64,000 bases of DNA from Haloquadratum walsbyi J07HQW1 (lineage in GTDB: Archaea; Halobacteriota; Halobacteria; Halobacteriales; Haloferacaceae). A model generated the notes under the pieces. The model was not told the origin of the DNA, searched no databases, and saw only the letters and a program-made list of their open reading frames with translations. Position numbers and translations under genes: made by a program. Positions 37,653 through 46,852 of the stretch are shown one piece after another; position 1 is the stretch's first letter; every line of letters begins with the position of its first letter. Location: NCBI GenBank assembly GCA_000415965.1, contig KE356560.1:2251750-2315749 (forward strand), read 5' to 3'.

Positions 37653-39110
37653 ATGAGCACAGAAAGTGCAGATGCGGTTCAGACCAGCATGGGCACAGAA
37701 GGTGTAGACACAGCCACAGATGCTCGCATTTCCGAACCGCCAGCGTCGTTGAGGGAGTTCTTCAGTTACATGGGTCCAGCATGGGTATTTACTGCCTCAC
37801 AGATTGGTGGTGGCGAGGCACTCAGCGTCCCTGTCGGTGGTGCGTACTTGGGGATGCAGGCTATCTGGCTGATTCCCCTGATCACGTTCACGAAGATCTT
37901 TGGTCAGTACTATCTTGTCCGTTATGGCGTTATGAGCGGGAATACGTTTCTTGATGCGCTTTACAGCCAGCCAAAGTGGCTAAAATGGATCTTTTATTAT
38001 GTGTTCTTAGGCGGATTAGTGTACGCTATTGGTCTTTCCGGACATCTCGGTGAAACCGCTGGTGCCGCTCAGAATCTTCTTTCCGTCGGCGCTGTTGGAG
38101 GACTCAGCGGGACCGACTTCTGGATGATCATAACGGTGGTTGCTGGGCTCGGGATTGTTATGCTCCGATCGTATGAAATAATCGAAAAAGTCTCAACGGT
38201 GCTACTCTGGGCATTCCTTGCACTAATTGCGTTTGTCTCTCTTTTTACAGCCGAGCAATGGATTGGTGGTCTGGCAAGCGGATTGGTACCATCTATCCCT
38301 GGCTATGTTGATGGTCTTGGTGTCGGTGGATTGGCGTTTGTCGCGACTATGTTCGGTTGGATTGGAGCGGGGTTTGGTCCGACCGTCGCTTACGTCTGGT
38401 TTGCAAAAGACAAAACCATGGGCATGTTCGAACCCAAGGCTGACGGCGTTAATATAGATAAATCGGATCTCTCTGATGAGGAGATTTCCCGGCTGAAAGG
38501 CTGGGGCGACATGGTGCTCTGGCAGAATATGATATCATCTGTCATCCTCGCTGTGTTTTCCTTCTTCATGTGGACGGCCGCAGCCGCAACCCTGCATGGG
38601 ACTGAAATTGTGGCCTCTGGCGAGCTTGGCGGCTTCGAGGTTGTTCCACAAATGGCAGTCATTTTCACCACTGTGTATGGCGAGTGGTCTGCGATAATTT
38701 TCCTGCTGTCAGTGATGGCAGCACTATTTTCAACGCTGATTGGTCCGCTATACGGTATGTCACGGCTGTGGGAGGACGCCTTCGCTATTCATGGCGTGTT
38801 TGATAATTACAATATTACACGCGAGACCGTGTTTCGACTGACAGTCGTTCTATTTGCGGTGATTCCATTGAGTCTGAACATTCTCTTCGAAGCACCACTG
38901 TTTTTATTTGCCATCTCAGGGATTCTCTTTGCTCCTGCAGTTGGTCTCATGTATCTCGCTGCGCTATACATGTCTTATACGGATGTTGACCAACCAGGCT
39001 TGGTCCCGATTCGACGATGGGCAGTCGGGCTTGCTGTCTTCGCTGGCGTTGCTTTGATTGCCGCAACGATGTATGAAGTGTATCCCACTATGATGGATCT
39101 CATCGGATAA
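37653..39110 (+). CDS. Divergent Nramp-family membrane transporter
   Basis: 485 residues from the ATG at 37653. An N-terminal ~40-residue soluble stretch, then about eleven hydrophobic helices in the LeuT-fold order of Nramp proteins. Helix 1 reads YMGPAWVFTASQIGGGEALS where classical Nramp has the metal-binding DPGN motif, and helix 6 reads GAGFGPTVAYVWFAK where MPH-type residues are expected. A soluble loop (~265-290) holds LSDEEISRLKGWGDMVLWQN. It is probably a carrier of something other than Mn2+/Fe2+, or binds metal differently. The divergent UspA gene is its closest neighbour. Confidence 0.8.
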   Translation: MSTESADAVQTSMGTEGVDTATDARISEPPASLREFFSYMGPAWVFTASQIGGGEALSVPVGGAYLGMQAIWLIPLITFTKIFGQYYLVRYGVMSGNTFLDALYSQPKWLKWIFYYVFLGGLVYAIGLSGHLGETAGAAQNLLSVGAVGGLSGTDFWMIITVVAGLGIVMLRSYEIIEKVSTVLLWAFLALIAFVSLFTAEQWIGGLASGLVPSIPGYVDGLGVGGLAFVATMFGWIGAGFGPTVAYVWFAKDKTMGMFEPKADGVNIDKSDLSDEEISRLKGWGDMVLWQNMISSVILAVFSFFMWTAAAATLHGTEIVASGELGGFEVVPQMAVIFTTVYGEWSAIIFLLSVMAALFSTLIGPLYGMSRLWEDAFAIHGVFDNYNITRETVFRLTVVLFAVIPLSLNILFEAPLFLFAISGILFAPAVGLMYLAALYMSYTDVDQPGLVPIRRWAVGLAVFAGVALIAATMYEVYPTMMDLIG

Positions 39111-40461
39111 CGACTGCAGTCGTTGCACAAACGGTTGTCGTATTCAATCTGTGGCGTGTTTCATATCGATTCCTCCGTTTCAGAAACGTTCTCTTAGCCG
39201 GTGAGCGTCGTCTGTTTTTCCAGCTCCATGAGTGCTCCCAGGGAACGGTTCAAACTGAACTGCCCGGATGCGAGGACTCCGAGACTCACGTTCAACCGGC
39301 GGACATCGTGCGGGAGTTACTGACTGCTGAGTGAGCGCGTGTCGAATTGCGTTCTCGCTCACGTGGTGCGGGTGGTCGGTGTAGTCCATCTCCAGTTCCC
39401 ACCGGAGCTGCTGGATGCGCGTCGTCGGTCGGACGCCTCCTGGAAATCCTCACCCGCGTATGCTGTTTGGCTGGGTGCGATTCCGTCGGCATTGTCGACG
39501 ACCACCCGGAGTTATCATCGTCGCGGTGGTTGTCGGGTAGTACCGCGAGGAGCGTGTGATGCTTCAGACTCGTATAGGTGTAGTCAACGCTCTCCGTGAC
39601 CACCGAGACGACATCAATCACCCAGCCACGTCCCATATCAAGTTGTCTTCAGTCAGGAGTTCTCTCACGACGCTCTTCATGCTGTCACGCGTGAACTCTT
39701 CTGGGTTGTCTCGGCTCTTGTTTTCAATGAGTCTTGGGCGGTGTGCGCGCGGGCGCAAATGATGATACAATACCGTTGGATTTGAACTGGAATTGAAGAT
39801 TCAAAAGCGGCTCTGAGAGGAGGTTGATGAACTAGTCGAGAGAAGGTACACAACCGCTCAGAGTTTATCAGTGGGGTTCTGCACGACACCACGGAACCGA
39901 TCCTGACGCCCAAAGCGCTGGAGGGCGTGAGCGGCACGCAGACAGAGCGGCGAGATAGACGATGTCACGGGTGAGACAGCTGAATGCTTCGATATCGACA
40001 ACTGAGGGGCTGAATGGTGATTCATCAAGTTGTTCCGACAGAGACATAACAAAAAAGATATCGACAGCACCCGTGAGCCTGAACCTGAGCCTGAGCCGGA
40101 GAGTGATACCCACGAGCGCCGACACGAGAATGCTACGGCTGAGATGTGGACCTAGTACAGAAACAACTCCCCAACGACCGGTGAATAGACCGATGAGGAT
40201 ACATAATACTATGTGAGTCAAACTGAGACGCTTGTCCAGCGGATACAAAACATGATATAACGATCAAACACTGGTTCCGTGACCTGACGCCGGGCATAAT
40301 GCTCGTTAATATCGAGGGTTCCCACCGATCCAGGTAGTCGCCTGGGAGCTGTGCTCGGAGGGCTTCAAAACCGAGATTGGATACCAGTGAGCGTGAGCAC
40401 AACAGCAGACAGGAAACGATAATATTCCTTCATTCTGTTGTTGCTTCCCATTTTTCATTCC
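39111..40461. other. 1.35-kb decayed, G+C-richer island
   Basis: The 39180-39950 part has noticeably higher G+C than the flanks. Broken minus-strand frames (WVIDVVSVVTESVDYTYTSL; LEMDYTDHPHHVSENAIRHA) look like pieces of one former gene of foreign or mobile origin, but I cannot name the family. A second minus-strand piece at ~39868-40050 (SEQLDESPFSPSVVDIEAF) may belong to it. Frames are disrupted throughout. Confidence 0.4.
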
Positions 40462-41829
40462 TCAGTCCGGAAGTGTCGGTCCATCTGACGTGTCACGCAC
40501 CGCGTTGAGGAGAAGTTCCTGTTCAGCACGGGCGACGACGCGACGAACATCGTCGACAGCATCGATGTTTGATGAGAGCGAGCTGATTCCTTTCTCAGCG
40601 AGGAACTTTGCCATTTCGGGGTCTGACCCGGATTGACCCGTAATGGTAGTGTCGACATCATGTTCGTTGCACGCTTCGATAACTTCCGCCATCGCTTCAA
40701 GTATCGTTGGATGATAGTCGTCGAAACGGTCTGCGACCATTGCGTTATTCCGGTCGACTGCAAGCATGAACTGAACGATATCGTTAGTCCCAAGCGCCAC
40801 GAAGTCGACACCCTCATCAATGATTTCATCAATCGAGCGAATACTTGCCGGCGTTTCAATCATTGCTCCCCACTCATGTGTGTCCCGGTCAATTCCTACC
40901 TCATCCATCAGTTCTCGCGCCCGACGCACATCATCTGCATCATTAGGGAGCGGGAACATGACCTCAAGATTGTCATAGCCCATGTCCTGTAGACGTTTGA
41001 ATGCCCGCAGTTCGAGCTTGACCATCTCTGGCTCTTGCAGACTCCGTCGGATCCCACGGTATCCAAGCATCGGATTATGCTCAACAGGCTCAGATTCTCC
41101 TCCCTCAAGTTCGGCAAGTTCATCTGTTGGTGCATCGAGAGTGCGAGCCCGTACCGGGCGAGGATAAAAAGCGTCCGCGACCTTCCGAATCTCCTCTGAA
41201 ATCTCTTTAATGAAGGCTTCCTCGCCGTGATCTGCAACATACTTATCAGGCGTTTTGCCCGTCGAAAGGAGAATATGCTCCAATCGGAGTAACCCGACAC
41301 CATCCGCACTCGTGTCAGCAGCTCGCTGAGCTGCTTCGGGAATAGACACATTCACTTTCACTTCTGTGGCTGTCGTTGGAATGTGCCCAACCGGAGCTTC
41401 GACGGAGTCATTTGTTGGGTCACTCTCTGCGATATTTTCTTCTTTGGACTCCGATTCAGGTTCCCCAACCACGACCGTTCCTTTCTCACCATCAAGGGTC
41501 ACTCGCTGACCATCGGAAAGAGCCTCTGTTGCATCACCACAGCCAACGATAGCCGGGACTCCGAGTTCGCGCGAAACGATGGCTGCATGTGAGGTCATTC
41601 CGCCATTGTCAGTGATTATCCCAGTCGAACGTTGCATCGCAGGAACCATGTCAGGAGCGGTCATCTCAGTGACAATTATATCACCATCGTTGATCTGACC
41701 GGCATCTTCGATATCCTCGATAACTCGTGCTGGTCCCGTTGCAATGCCTGGACTCGCCCCATATCCACGGGTTAGCTCCGTACCCGCTTCTGGCTCCTCG
41801 CTGATTGCTTCAGTCTTTTTTTGTGTCAT
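40462..41829 (-). CDS. PEP-synthase-like protein: phospho-His and PEP-binding domains only
   Basis: 455 residues. It corresponds to the C-terminal two-thirds of phosphoenolpyruvate synthase. Swivelling phospho-His domain: DNGGMTSHAAIVSRELGVPA with His81. A Ser/Glu-rich linker spans ~122-150. A PEP/pyruvate TIM barrel follows: GVGLLRLEHILL, NPMLGYRGIRRSL, EVMFPLPN, FVALGTNDIVQFMLAVDR. The N-terminal ATP-grasp domain is absent. In the last barrel motif, Thr397 (TTITGQSGSDP) replaces the Cys that normally handles proton transfer (ICGQ). The gene starts 10 bases after the type II GAPDH gene, so they form an operon pointing to gluconeogenesis. Catalytic competence is doubtful. Confidence 0.85.
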   Translation of the reverse strand: MTQKKTEAISEEPEAGTELTRGYGASPGIATGPARVIEDIEDAGQINDGDIIVTEMTAPDMVPAMQRSTGIITDNGGMTSHAAIVSRELGVPAIVGCGDATEALSDGQRVTLDGEKGTVVVGEPESESKEENIAESDPTNDSVEAPVGHIPTTATEVKVNVSIPEAAQRAADTSADGVGLLRLEHILLSTGKTPDKYVADHGEEAFIKEISEEIRKVADAFYPRPVRARTLDAPTDELAELEGGESEPVEHNPMLGYRGIRRSLQEPEMVKLELRAFKRLQDMGYDNLEVMFPLPNDADDVRRARELMDEVGIDRDTHEWGAMIETPASIRSIDEIIDEGVDFVALGTNDIVQFMLAVDRNNAMVADRFDDYHPTILEAMAEVIEACNEHDVDTTITGQSGSDPEMAKFLAEKGISSLSSNIDAVDDVRRVVARAEQELLLNAVRDTSDGPTLPD

Positions 41830-41839
41830 TTAAGATATA

Positions 41840-42832
41840 TTAGATGTCGCCAATCCCCATCACCTCATTCGTCAGTTCAATACTCTCGACAGCGTCTGCA
41901 TCACCTAACATCGCCCGGATAGCGTCAATACTTTCAGGCACCACATCGCTCTCGCGGTGAATACATTGGAATAAATGAAGTTGGGTGCCATCCATCGTGA
42001 TTGAATCTTCGAAAATTTGATTCTCATAGAGATTCATGCGGTCACGACCACGATCGAGAGCAAACTCCTGAAGTTCCCATCCTGAATCGATACCAAGATC
42101 GTCATCAATGACGTGAATTCGCGATTCTGAAGCGAGCAGGTCACGAACCTCCGCAGCAGTTGGCTCTGCGCCAAGCGTCACATTGATACCATGGAAGTGG
42201 TGTCGCACTGAGGGCGTTTTCATACCCATCGTTGTGATAGGGCCCATATCCGGAATCACCTCGCGCGCATCTGGACCGTGATAGGACGGGATTGTCATGG
42301 GGTCCGCTGAGGTCACAGCGTGCTCGCCACGACACCGAACGAGCGTGATACTTGCCCGTTCGACCCCATACTCCTCATGTAGCGGCGCGAACATCCGGTT
42401 CAATCCTGTCGTATTACAGGAGACAATCCGGACATAATCTTTGTTTGTTGCCTCTGAGTAGTTAGCACGGGCAGTGAAACTTGCCTCAACCGCATCTGCG
42501 CTTTCACCGCCTTGAAAGAGCGCAGGTGTATCGTGTTCTTCATAAATCGGACGATATTCAGCACCCATGCCAGGCGGTGTTGTATCAGCGACAATATCGC
42601 TGATTTCAATTAACTCGTGAACGTCGCCGGTGACCGTCATCTCGGTGTCAGCCCATCGATCGTGGCGCTCTTCAGGAACGTAGATATCATATCCTCGATC
42701 TGCGGCTGCGTCTGCTGTGTGGTTCGGACTTGCCTTACTCACACCCGTTAACTCCATGTCGGGCATCATATCGACCGCATCAGCCACTCGTTTGCCGATG
42801 GTACCATACCCGTTGACGCCTACGTGTATCAT
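41840..42832 (-). CDS. gapB: Type II glyceraldehyde-3-phosphate dehydrogenase (archaeal)
   Basis: 330 residues. The nucleotide-binding start is VGVNGYGTIGKRVADAV; the catalytic Cys139 is in VSCNTTG. The archaeal type II pattern continues with LVRCRGEHAV, GPDAREVIPDMG, and the HHFHGINV block. It interconverts glyceraldehyde 3-phosphate and 1,3-bisphosphoglycerate using NAD(P)H. In haloarchaea the archaeal-type enzyme (GapB) serves gluconeogenesis, according to work on related species. It is the first gene of a two-gene operon with the PEP-synthase-like gene, 10 bases apart. Confidence 0.93.
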   Translation of the reverse strand: MIHVGVNGYGTIGKRVADAVDMMPDMELTGVSKASPNHTADAAADRGYDIYVPEERHDRWADTEMTVTGDVHELIEISDIVADTTPPGMGAEYRPIYEEHDTPALFQGGESADAVEASFTARANYSEATNKDYVRIVSCNTTGLNRMFAPLHEEYGVERASITLVRCRGEHAVTSADPMTIPSYHGPDAREVIPDMGPITTMGMKTPSVRHHFHGINVTLGAEPTAAEVRDLLASESRIHVIDDDLGIDSGWELQEFALDRGRDRMNLYENQIFEDSITMDGTQLHLFQCIHRESDVVPESIDAIRAMLGDADAVESIELTNEVMGIGDI

Positions 42833-42944
42833 AATTTAACATGAAGTCAAGCTCATATAATACCAGTGTCTCTCCCATATTTTGCATTATTTTTTATGCT
42901 TAAATAGCCCTCCAATGAGAGATTAATTGAGACATCGATTACCA

Positions 42945-43151
42945 ATGGTTAATCCGAAACAACAGGTTTCAGCACGAGGAATTCGTATCCTCGGATTGTT
43001 CGTCGTGATATACTTACTGATTGGATCATACATGCATTTCTATATGAGTCTCCCTGTTATCGTGTATGCTGGATACGGTATCTTCAGTTGGGCTGCCGGG
43101 ATGGGACTGTTCTACTGGCTGCATAAAAACTATATGTCACAACTTGGCTGA
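42945..43151 (+). CDS. Small two-helix membrane protein
   Basis: 68 residues from the ATG at 42945. Helices at ~13-31 (ILGLFVVIYLLIGSYMHFYM) and ~35-56 (VIVYAGYGIFSWAAGMGLFY), basic N-terminus and a short tail (LHKNYMSQLG). No family recognised. Divergent from gapB, 112 bases away. Size and topology resemble small subunits that accompany transporters, but no transporter is adjacent. Confidence 0.55.
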   Translation: MVNPKQQVSARGIRILGLFVVIYLLIGSYMHFYMSLPVIVYAGYGIFSWAAGMGLFYWLHKNYMSQLG

Positions 43152-43236
43152 GGGGAACATTTGAATATTCATTATAATATTTTATAATACTAAAATAAAT
43201 TTAAGATTATCCGGCACTGATATACAACAACTGTAT

Positions 43237-43476
43237 ATGAGTGCGATAAATGCCCCCCGTGACGACTCTGGACACACATCAAAGGATACGCCATCTGAGC
43301 CACGGGTCACACTCGGTGTATTGATGTTCACTGCGATTGCTGTTCCCGGAGCCTCGCTGCGGTATTTCGATCCAGAGACCGCTGCAAAGTTACTCACTGC
43401 AATGATTCCGATACTCCTGGTTGCTATCTTTCGCACCTCGATTAGGTCATATACTATCTACGAATCGGAGTCATAA
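43237..43476 (+). CDS. Small membrane protein, function unknown
   Basis: 79 residues. Hydrophilic N-terminus (1-26), two hydrophobic stretches (TLGVLMFTAIAVPGASL; AAKLLTAMIPILLVAIF) and a basic/acidic tail. It follows the previous small membrane-protein gene by 85 bases on the same strand; they may be co-transcribed. No family recognised, and codon use looks native. Confidence 0.5.
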   Translation: MSAINAPRDDSGHTSKDTPSEPRVTLGVLMFTAIAVPGASLRYFDPETAAKLLTAMIPILLVAIFRTSIRSYTIYESES

Positions 43477-43895
43477 CACAGAGGACAATTCTCTCAACGG
43501 GGGGGTTGGAGTATCTGCGATTGCCCTACCCCAGCGGAACGACATCAAGCATATTTCATCTCATCACCACTCTCAGTCTTGATTTATGATCACGCTAACA
43601 ACATGATTGTCCGAGATTCATATGTGTCTCATATCTCCTCAGTTGATAGACACGTTTGAATGTCTCACGATTTCCAGACTCATCGCACCCGCTCACGACC
43701 GTGTTAGAAATGAATACAACGAGCGAATCGTTTTTGATATTCCTCTTTTCGCTCACTTCATGCGTCCGACGAGTTTACTTATGGAGGATGAGTCTCTCAG
43801 TCGCCTCGGTCGTCTGTCCACTCGCGAGAGTGAGATATTTTTCTCCCAGTATGTCAAGGTACTCTCGTGGTGTTCAACATCGACTCCGTCGTCGT
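43477..43895. other. Spacer, no recognisable gene
   Basis: Short frames only, no motif. This is the start of a 1.5-kb gene-free stretch reaching to the MATE gene. Confidence 0.35.
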
Positions 43896-44320
43896 GAAGT
43901 ACCTCGGGGTCACATCAAAGCCCCGAGGCTTCACCGTTTTGTCCATATCGTCCAGAAGTGGACGGACGCAGGCGAATTTCATTCCCCTTGACCTGACCTC
44001 CTTCTCTCAAAGTCGGCTAGAATTCACACCCGAACACCTCGCTGGTGTCCGTGAGGGTCGGTCGCTCCACCACGACCACGACCCGACAACTCCCGTCGCA
44101 CCGCCAATCGCGGGTTGTGAGAGGGAGAGGAGTGGAGTCGCATTTCCACACTTCCGAACGACCACTTCAGATTCAGATTGAGGTCTTCAATATCTTTCGT
44201 GGTCGTAATCTTCTGACACGCCGTGAGGTTTCAGAAATCCTTCGACGGGCTTCACCCTCGGGGTCACATCAACATCAGTATCAAAGTCCCGAGGCACTCG
44301 CCCTGCTTGCCGTTGTAGAT
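43896..44320. mobile_element. Element relic bounded by two CCTCGGGG hairpins (copies 5 and 6)
   Basis: Copy 5 (43901-43929; CCTCGGGGTCACATCAAAGC and CCCCGAGG) and copy 6 (44256-44320; CCTCGGGGTCACATCAACATC..., AAAGTCCCGAGG, followed by CACTCGCCCTGCTT and TTGTAGA) lie 355 bases apart in the same orientation. The DNA between is G+C-rich, with broken frames. Direct, not inverted, orientation suggests two element ends brought together by deletion or tandem insertion. Confidence 0.55.
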
Positions 44321-44499
44321 GTGTACGCACTCGTCGTCGTTCTGTCAGTGCTCTGTATTGAATTTTATTACCTATCTGATATTTAAACGAGTGGTCGATG
44401 TTAATAGGAGTATACTCATAGATAATCTGAATTTCGATACATCAACCGTGATCAATAGGACGGATGAGGCGAGAAAGCCTACAAGTTCTCTCGTTGGAT

Positions 44500-44860
44500 G
44501 AATCGCCACGCGGTTTGTACCCACTCAAACTATCAAGTATAATCGCCCACACGTCGTCGTTACGAACGTCGGGATGATGGACTTCCACCGAATCTCGGCA
44601 GTTCGCAAACTGGCAGTTGACTCGGTGGTTGTCTCATCAAAAAGTAAGCCCATGGACAGCGGAACCGACACAAAGTAATCAGGGAACTCCGAGTCGACAC
44701 GAGAGGAATCAGGGGCAGGACGGTGACACTCCCATCGGCACGTCGGGTCGTCAGCCCGAAGAGAGCAACGAATCGCCCGTTGATGGACGTGGAAAGCCCA
44801 CGCTCATGCGAGGATGTCACAAACACATGTATTACTCTCAGTCAGCCGCATCGTTGTAGT
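44500..44860 (+). mobile_element. Possible TnpB-element 3' relic
   Basis: Plus-strand sequence GTGGACGTGGAAAGCCCACG with flanking hairpin (CGTGGAAAGCCCACG) and a Ser/Pro-rich frame (TSGRQPEESNESPVDGRGKP) look like the tail of a haloarchaeal TnpB element. The catalytic part is missing. Weak call. 44861-45008 holds A+T-rich DNA with a TATA-like run at ~44895, probably the MATE promoter region. Confidence 0.35.
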
Positions 44861-45008
44861 GAGCATATTTGAACAACTGGATTTATACTCGCCACGATAT
44901 AATAATATATAGTGCATTTTTTGAGCAGCTCTTCATTGTGTCAATTTGAAGCTATTTATACTGATAACACATCTCTGCGTACCGCTGCTGAGGGAGGGCT
45001 ACGAAGAG

Positions 45009-46526
45009 ATGGGCATTGATCTCCGATCAGTAGCGAGACAGGTATTTAAACGACCTGAAGACCTAGAATTGACAGAAGGACCGATTGGGCGGTCATTGTT
45101 TTTCCTCTCGCTCCCAATTGTCATCACAAATCTCCTGCAGGTTGCCTATAACTTTGCAGATACCTTCTGGTTGGGCCGTTACAGCACTGATGCTTTGGCG
45201 GCAATCAGTCTTGGCTTTCCACTCGTGTATCTATTTATCTCACTTGGGCTTGGATTGACCGTTGCCGGCAGTGTATTAGTTGCACAGCACACCGGCGCGA
45301 CACAAACAGCACAGGCGGATTATGCTGCCTCACAGACAGTTGCATTTACCATCGCCGTCGGAATAGCGCTTGGCGCAGCCGGTGTCACATTTGTTGATGA
45401 GGTGCTCAGCGTCTTTGGCGCCGACCCGGTTGTGCTCGCGCTCGCAACAGATTATATGCGGATTATTTCTTTTGGTCTTCCGTTTCTGTTCGGATTCATT
45501 GTGTTTATTGCACTGATGCGTGGTTCGGGTGATACGCTGACACCAATGCTCGTCATGCTCGGGACTGTCATTGTGAATGTAATTCTTGACCCGATACTGA
45601 TCTTTGGGGTGGGACCGCTCCCACAATTGGGCGTTGAAGGGGCTGCAATTGCGACTGTGTTCTCACGCGGATCTGCAGCAGTTGCTGGGTTATGGATCCT
45701 TCTCCGTGGGAGTCATGGCGTGCAAATCACAGTGGGTGATATGTGGCCTGATCGTGAATATATTCGGAAATTGCTTCGCATCGGGGCACCCGCCTCGCTT
45801 GAGAACACTGGACGCGCTCTTTCAGTGAATGCTATTTTGCTTATTGTTACGCTGTTTTCCACGCCGGTTGTTGCTGCATTCGGTGTTGGAGTTCGGGTGT
45901 TTTCGATGATTTTCATGCCTGCGATTGCGATTGACCGAGGAGTTGAGACGATGACTGGGCAGAATATCGGTGCTGGAAATCGCGATCGAGTCTCGAAGAC
46001 AAATCGATTTGCTGCAATAACATCATTTGGCATCCTTTCGCTCCTTGGAATCATAACGTTCGTTTTCGCTCCAGAGATTATCAGAGCATTTGATGATTCC
46101 CCTGCGGTTGTTGAGCAGGGCGCGACATTTCTTCGCTGGATCGCACCGACATTCGGGTTTGTTGGTATATTGCGGGCTTACAGCGGTGGATTTCGTGGAG
46201 CAGGGAAGACACTGACTGCTGCGGCGATTACGATTGTCCTGTTTGGGTTTATCCGTCTGCCGGTTGCATACGTCGTCTCACAGGGATTAGTTCCATTTGA
46301 TGTCTGGATATTTGGCACTCGAACGCCAGAGGGAATCTGGTTTTCATTCGCTATGTCAGGTATCGTTGCAGCACTTGTTGCAGCCGGGTGGTTTGAACGC
46401 GGAACATGGCGAGATGGAGATTTAACTGAGCGCACAGAGGTGCCCGCAGACACAGATAAAACAACAAAGCAGTCCACAGATCCGGATCCTGACCCAGATC
46501 CGGACCCATCAGCATCAGAGACATAA
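45009..46526 (+). CDS. MATE family efflux transporter
   Basis: 505 residues from the ATG at 45009; the in-frame start at 44946 adds a hydrophobic piece unlike the family. Twelve membrane helices in two similar halves. Family marks: LTEGPIGRSLFFLSLPIVI, ADTFWLGRYSTDALAAISLG, GAPASLENTGRALSVN (second-half start) and NIGAGNRDRV. MATE carriers expel drugs or metabolites using Na+ or H+. The tail is an exact Asp-Pro repeat (DPDPDPDPDP) coded by GATCCN units, after a Thr/Lys-rich linker. No regulator or partner gene adjacent. Confidence 0.92.
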   Translation: MGIDLRSVARQVFKRPEDLELTEGPIGRSLFFLSLPIVITNLLQVAYNFADTFWLGRYSTDALAAISLGFPLVYLFISLGLGLTVAGSVLVAQHTGATQTAQADYAASQTVAFTIAVGIALGAAGVTFVDEVLSVFGADPVVLALATDYMRIISFGLPFLFGFIVFIALMRGSGDTLTPMLVMLGTVIVNVILDPILIFGVGPLPQLGVEGAAIATVFSRGSAAVAGLWILLRGSHGVQITVGDMWPDREYIRKLLRIGAPASLENTGRALSVNAILLIVTLFSTPVVAAFGVGVRVFSMIFMPAIAIDRGVETMTGQNIGAGNRDRVSKTNRFAAITSFGILSLLGIITFVFAPEIIRAFDDSPAVVEQGATFLRWIAPTFGFVGILRAYSGGFRGAGKTLTAAAITIVLFGFIRLPVAYVVSQGLVPFDVWIFGTRTPEGIWFSFAMSGIVAALVAAGWFERGTWRDGDLTERTEVPADTDKTTKQSTDPDPDPDPDPSASET

Positions 46527-46852
46527 CTTAAACCTCGGATTCACACAAACATCAACACTCGATCAGAATCTAAATCTATGATGATTCACTGTCCTCAATC
46601 CGTTTAGCCACGATCAACGGTGGTGTCGGCGTATACCGAGATTACAGTTATTGGCACTGTGATTTCTGTACTCGAAACGGGATACAGCGCGCAAGCGAGC
46701 ATTCCAACTCAAGTTGGTGTGACTTCGAATATAACCTATATTCATATTATCACCGACTGTCAAGAAGAATGAGTTTCTCATATGTGTAAATATAACCACA
46801 CCATCACGTCGTAGCATCAATCAATAAGTACACTCGGTATCGTCATTGGTGT

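Noticed and set aside
37653..42832. UspA, Nramp-like carrier, PEP-synthase-like protein and GapB as one functional system
   Set aside because: The genes are on different strands and split by a 1.35-kb decayed island; only gapB and the PEP-synthase-like gene are linked tightly enough for an operon claim.
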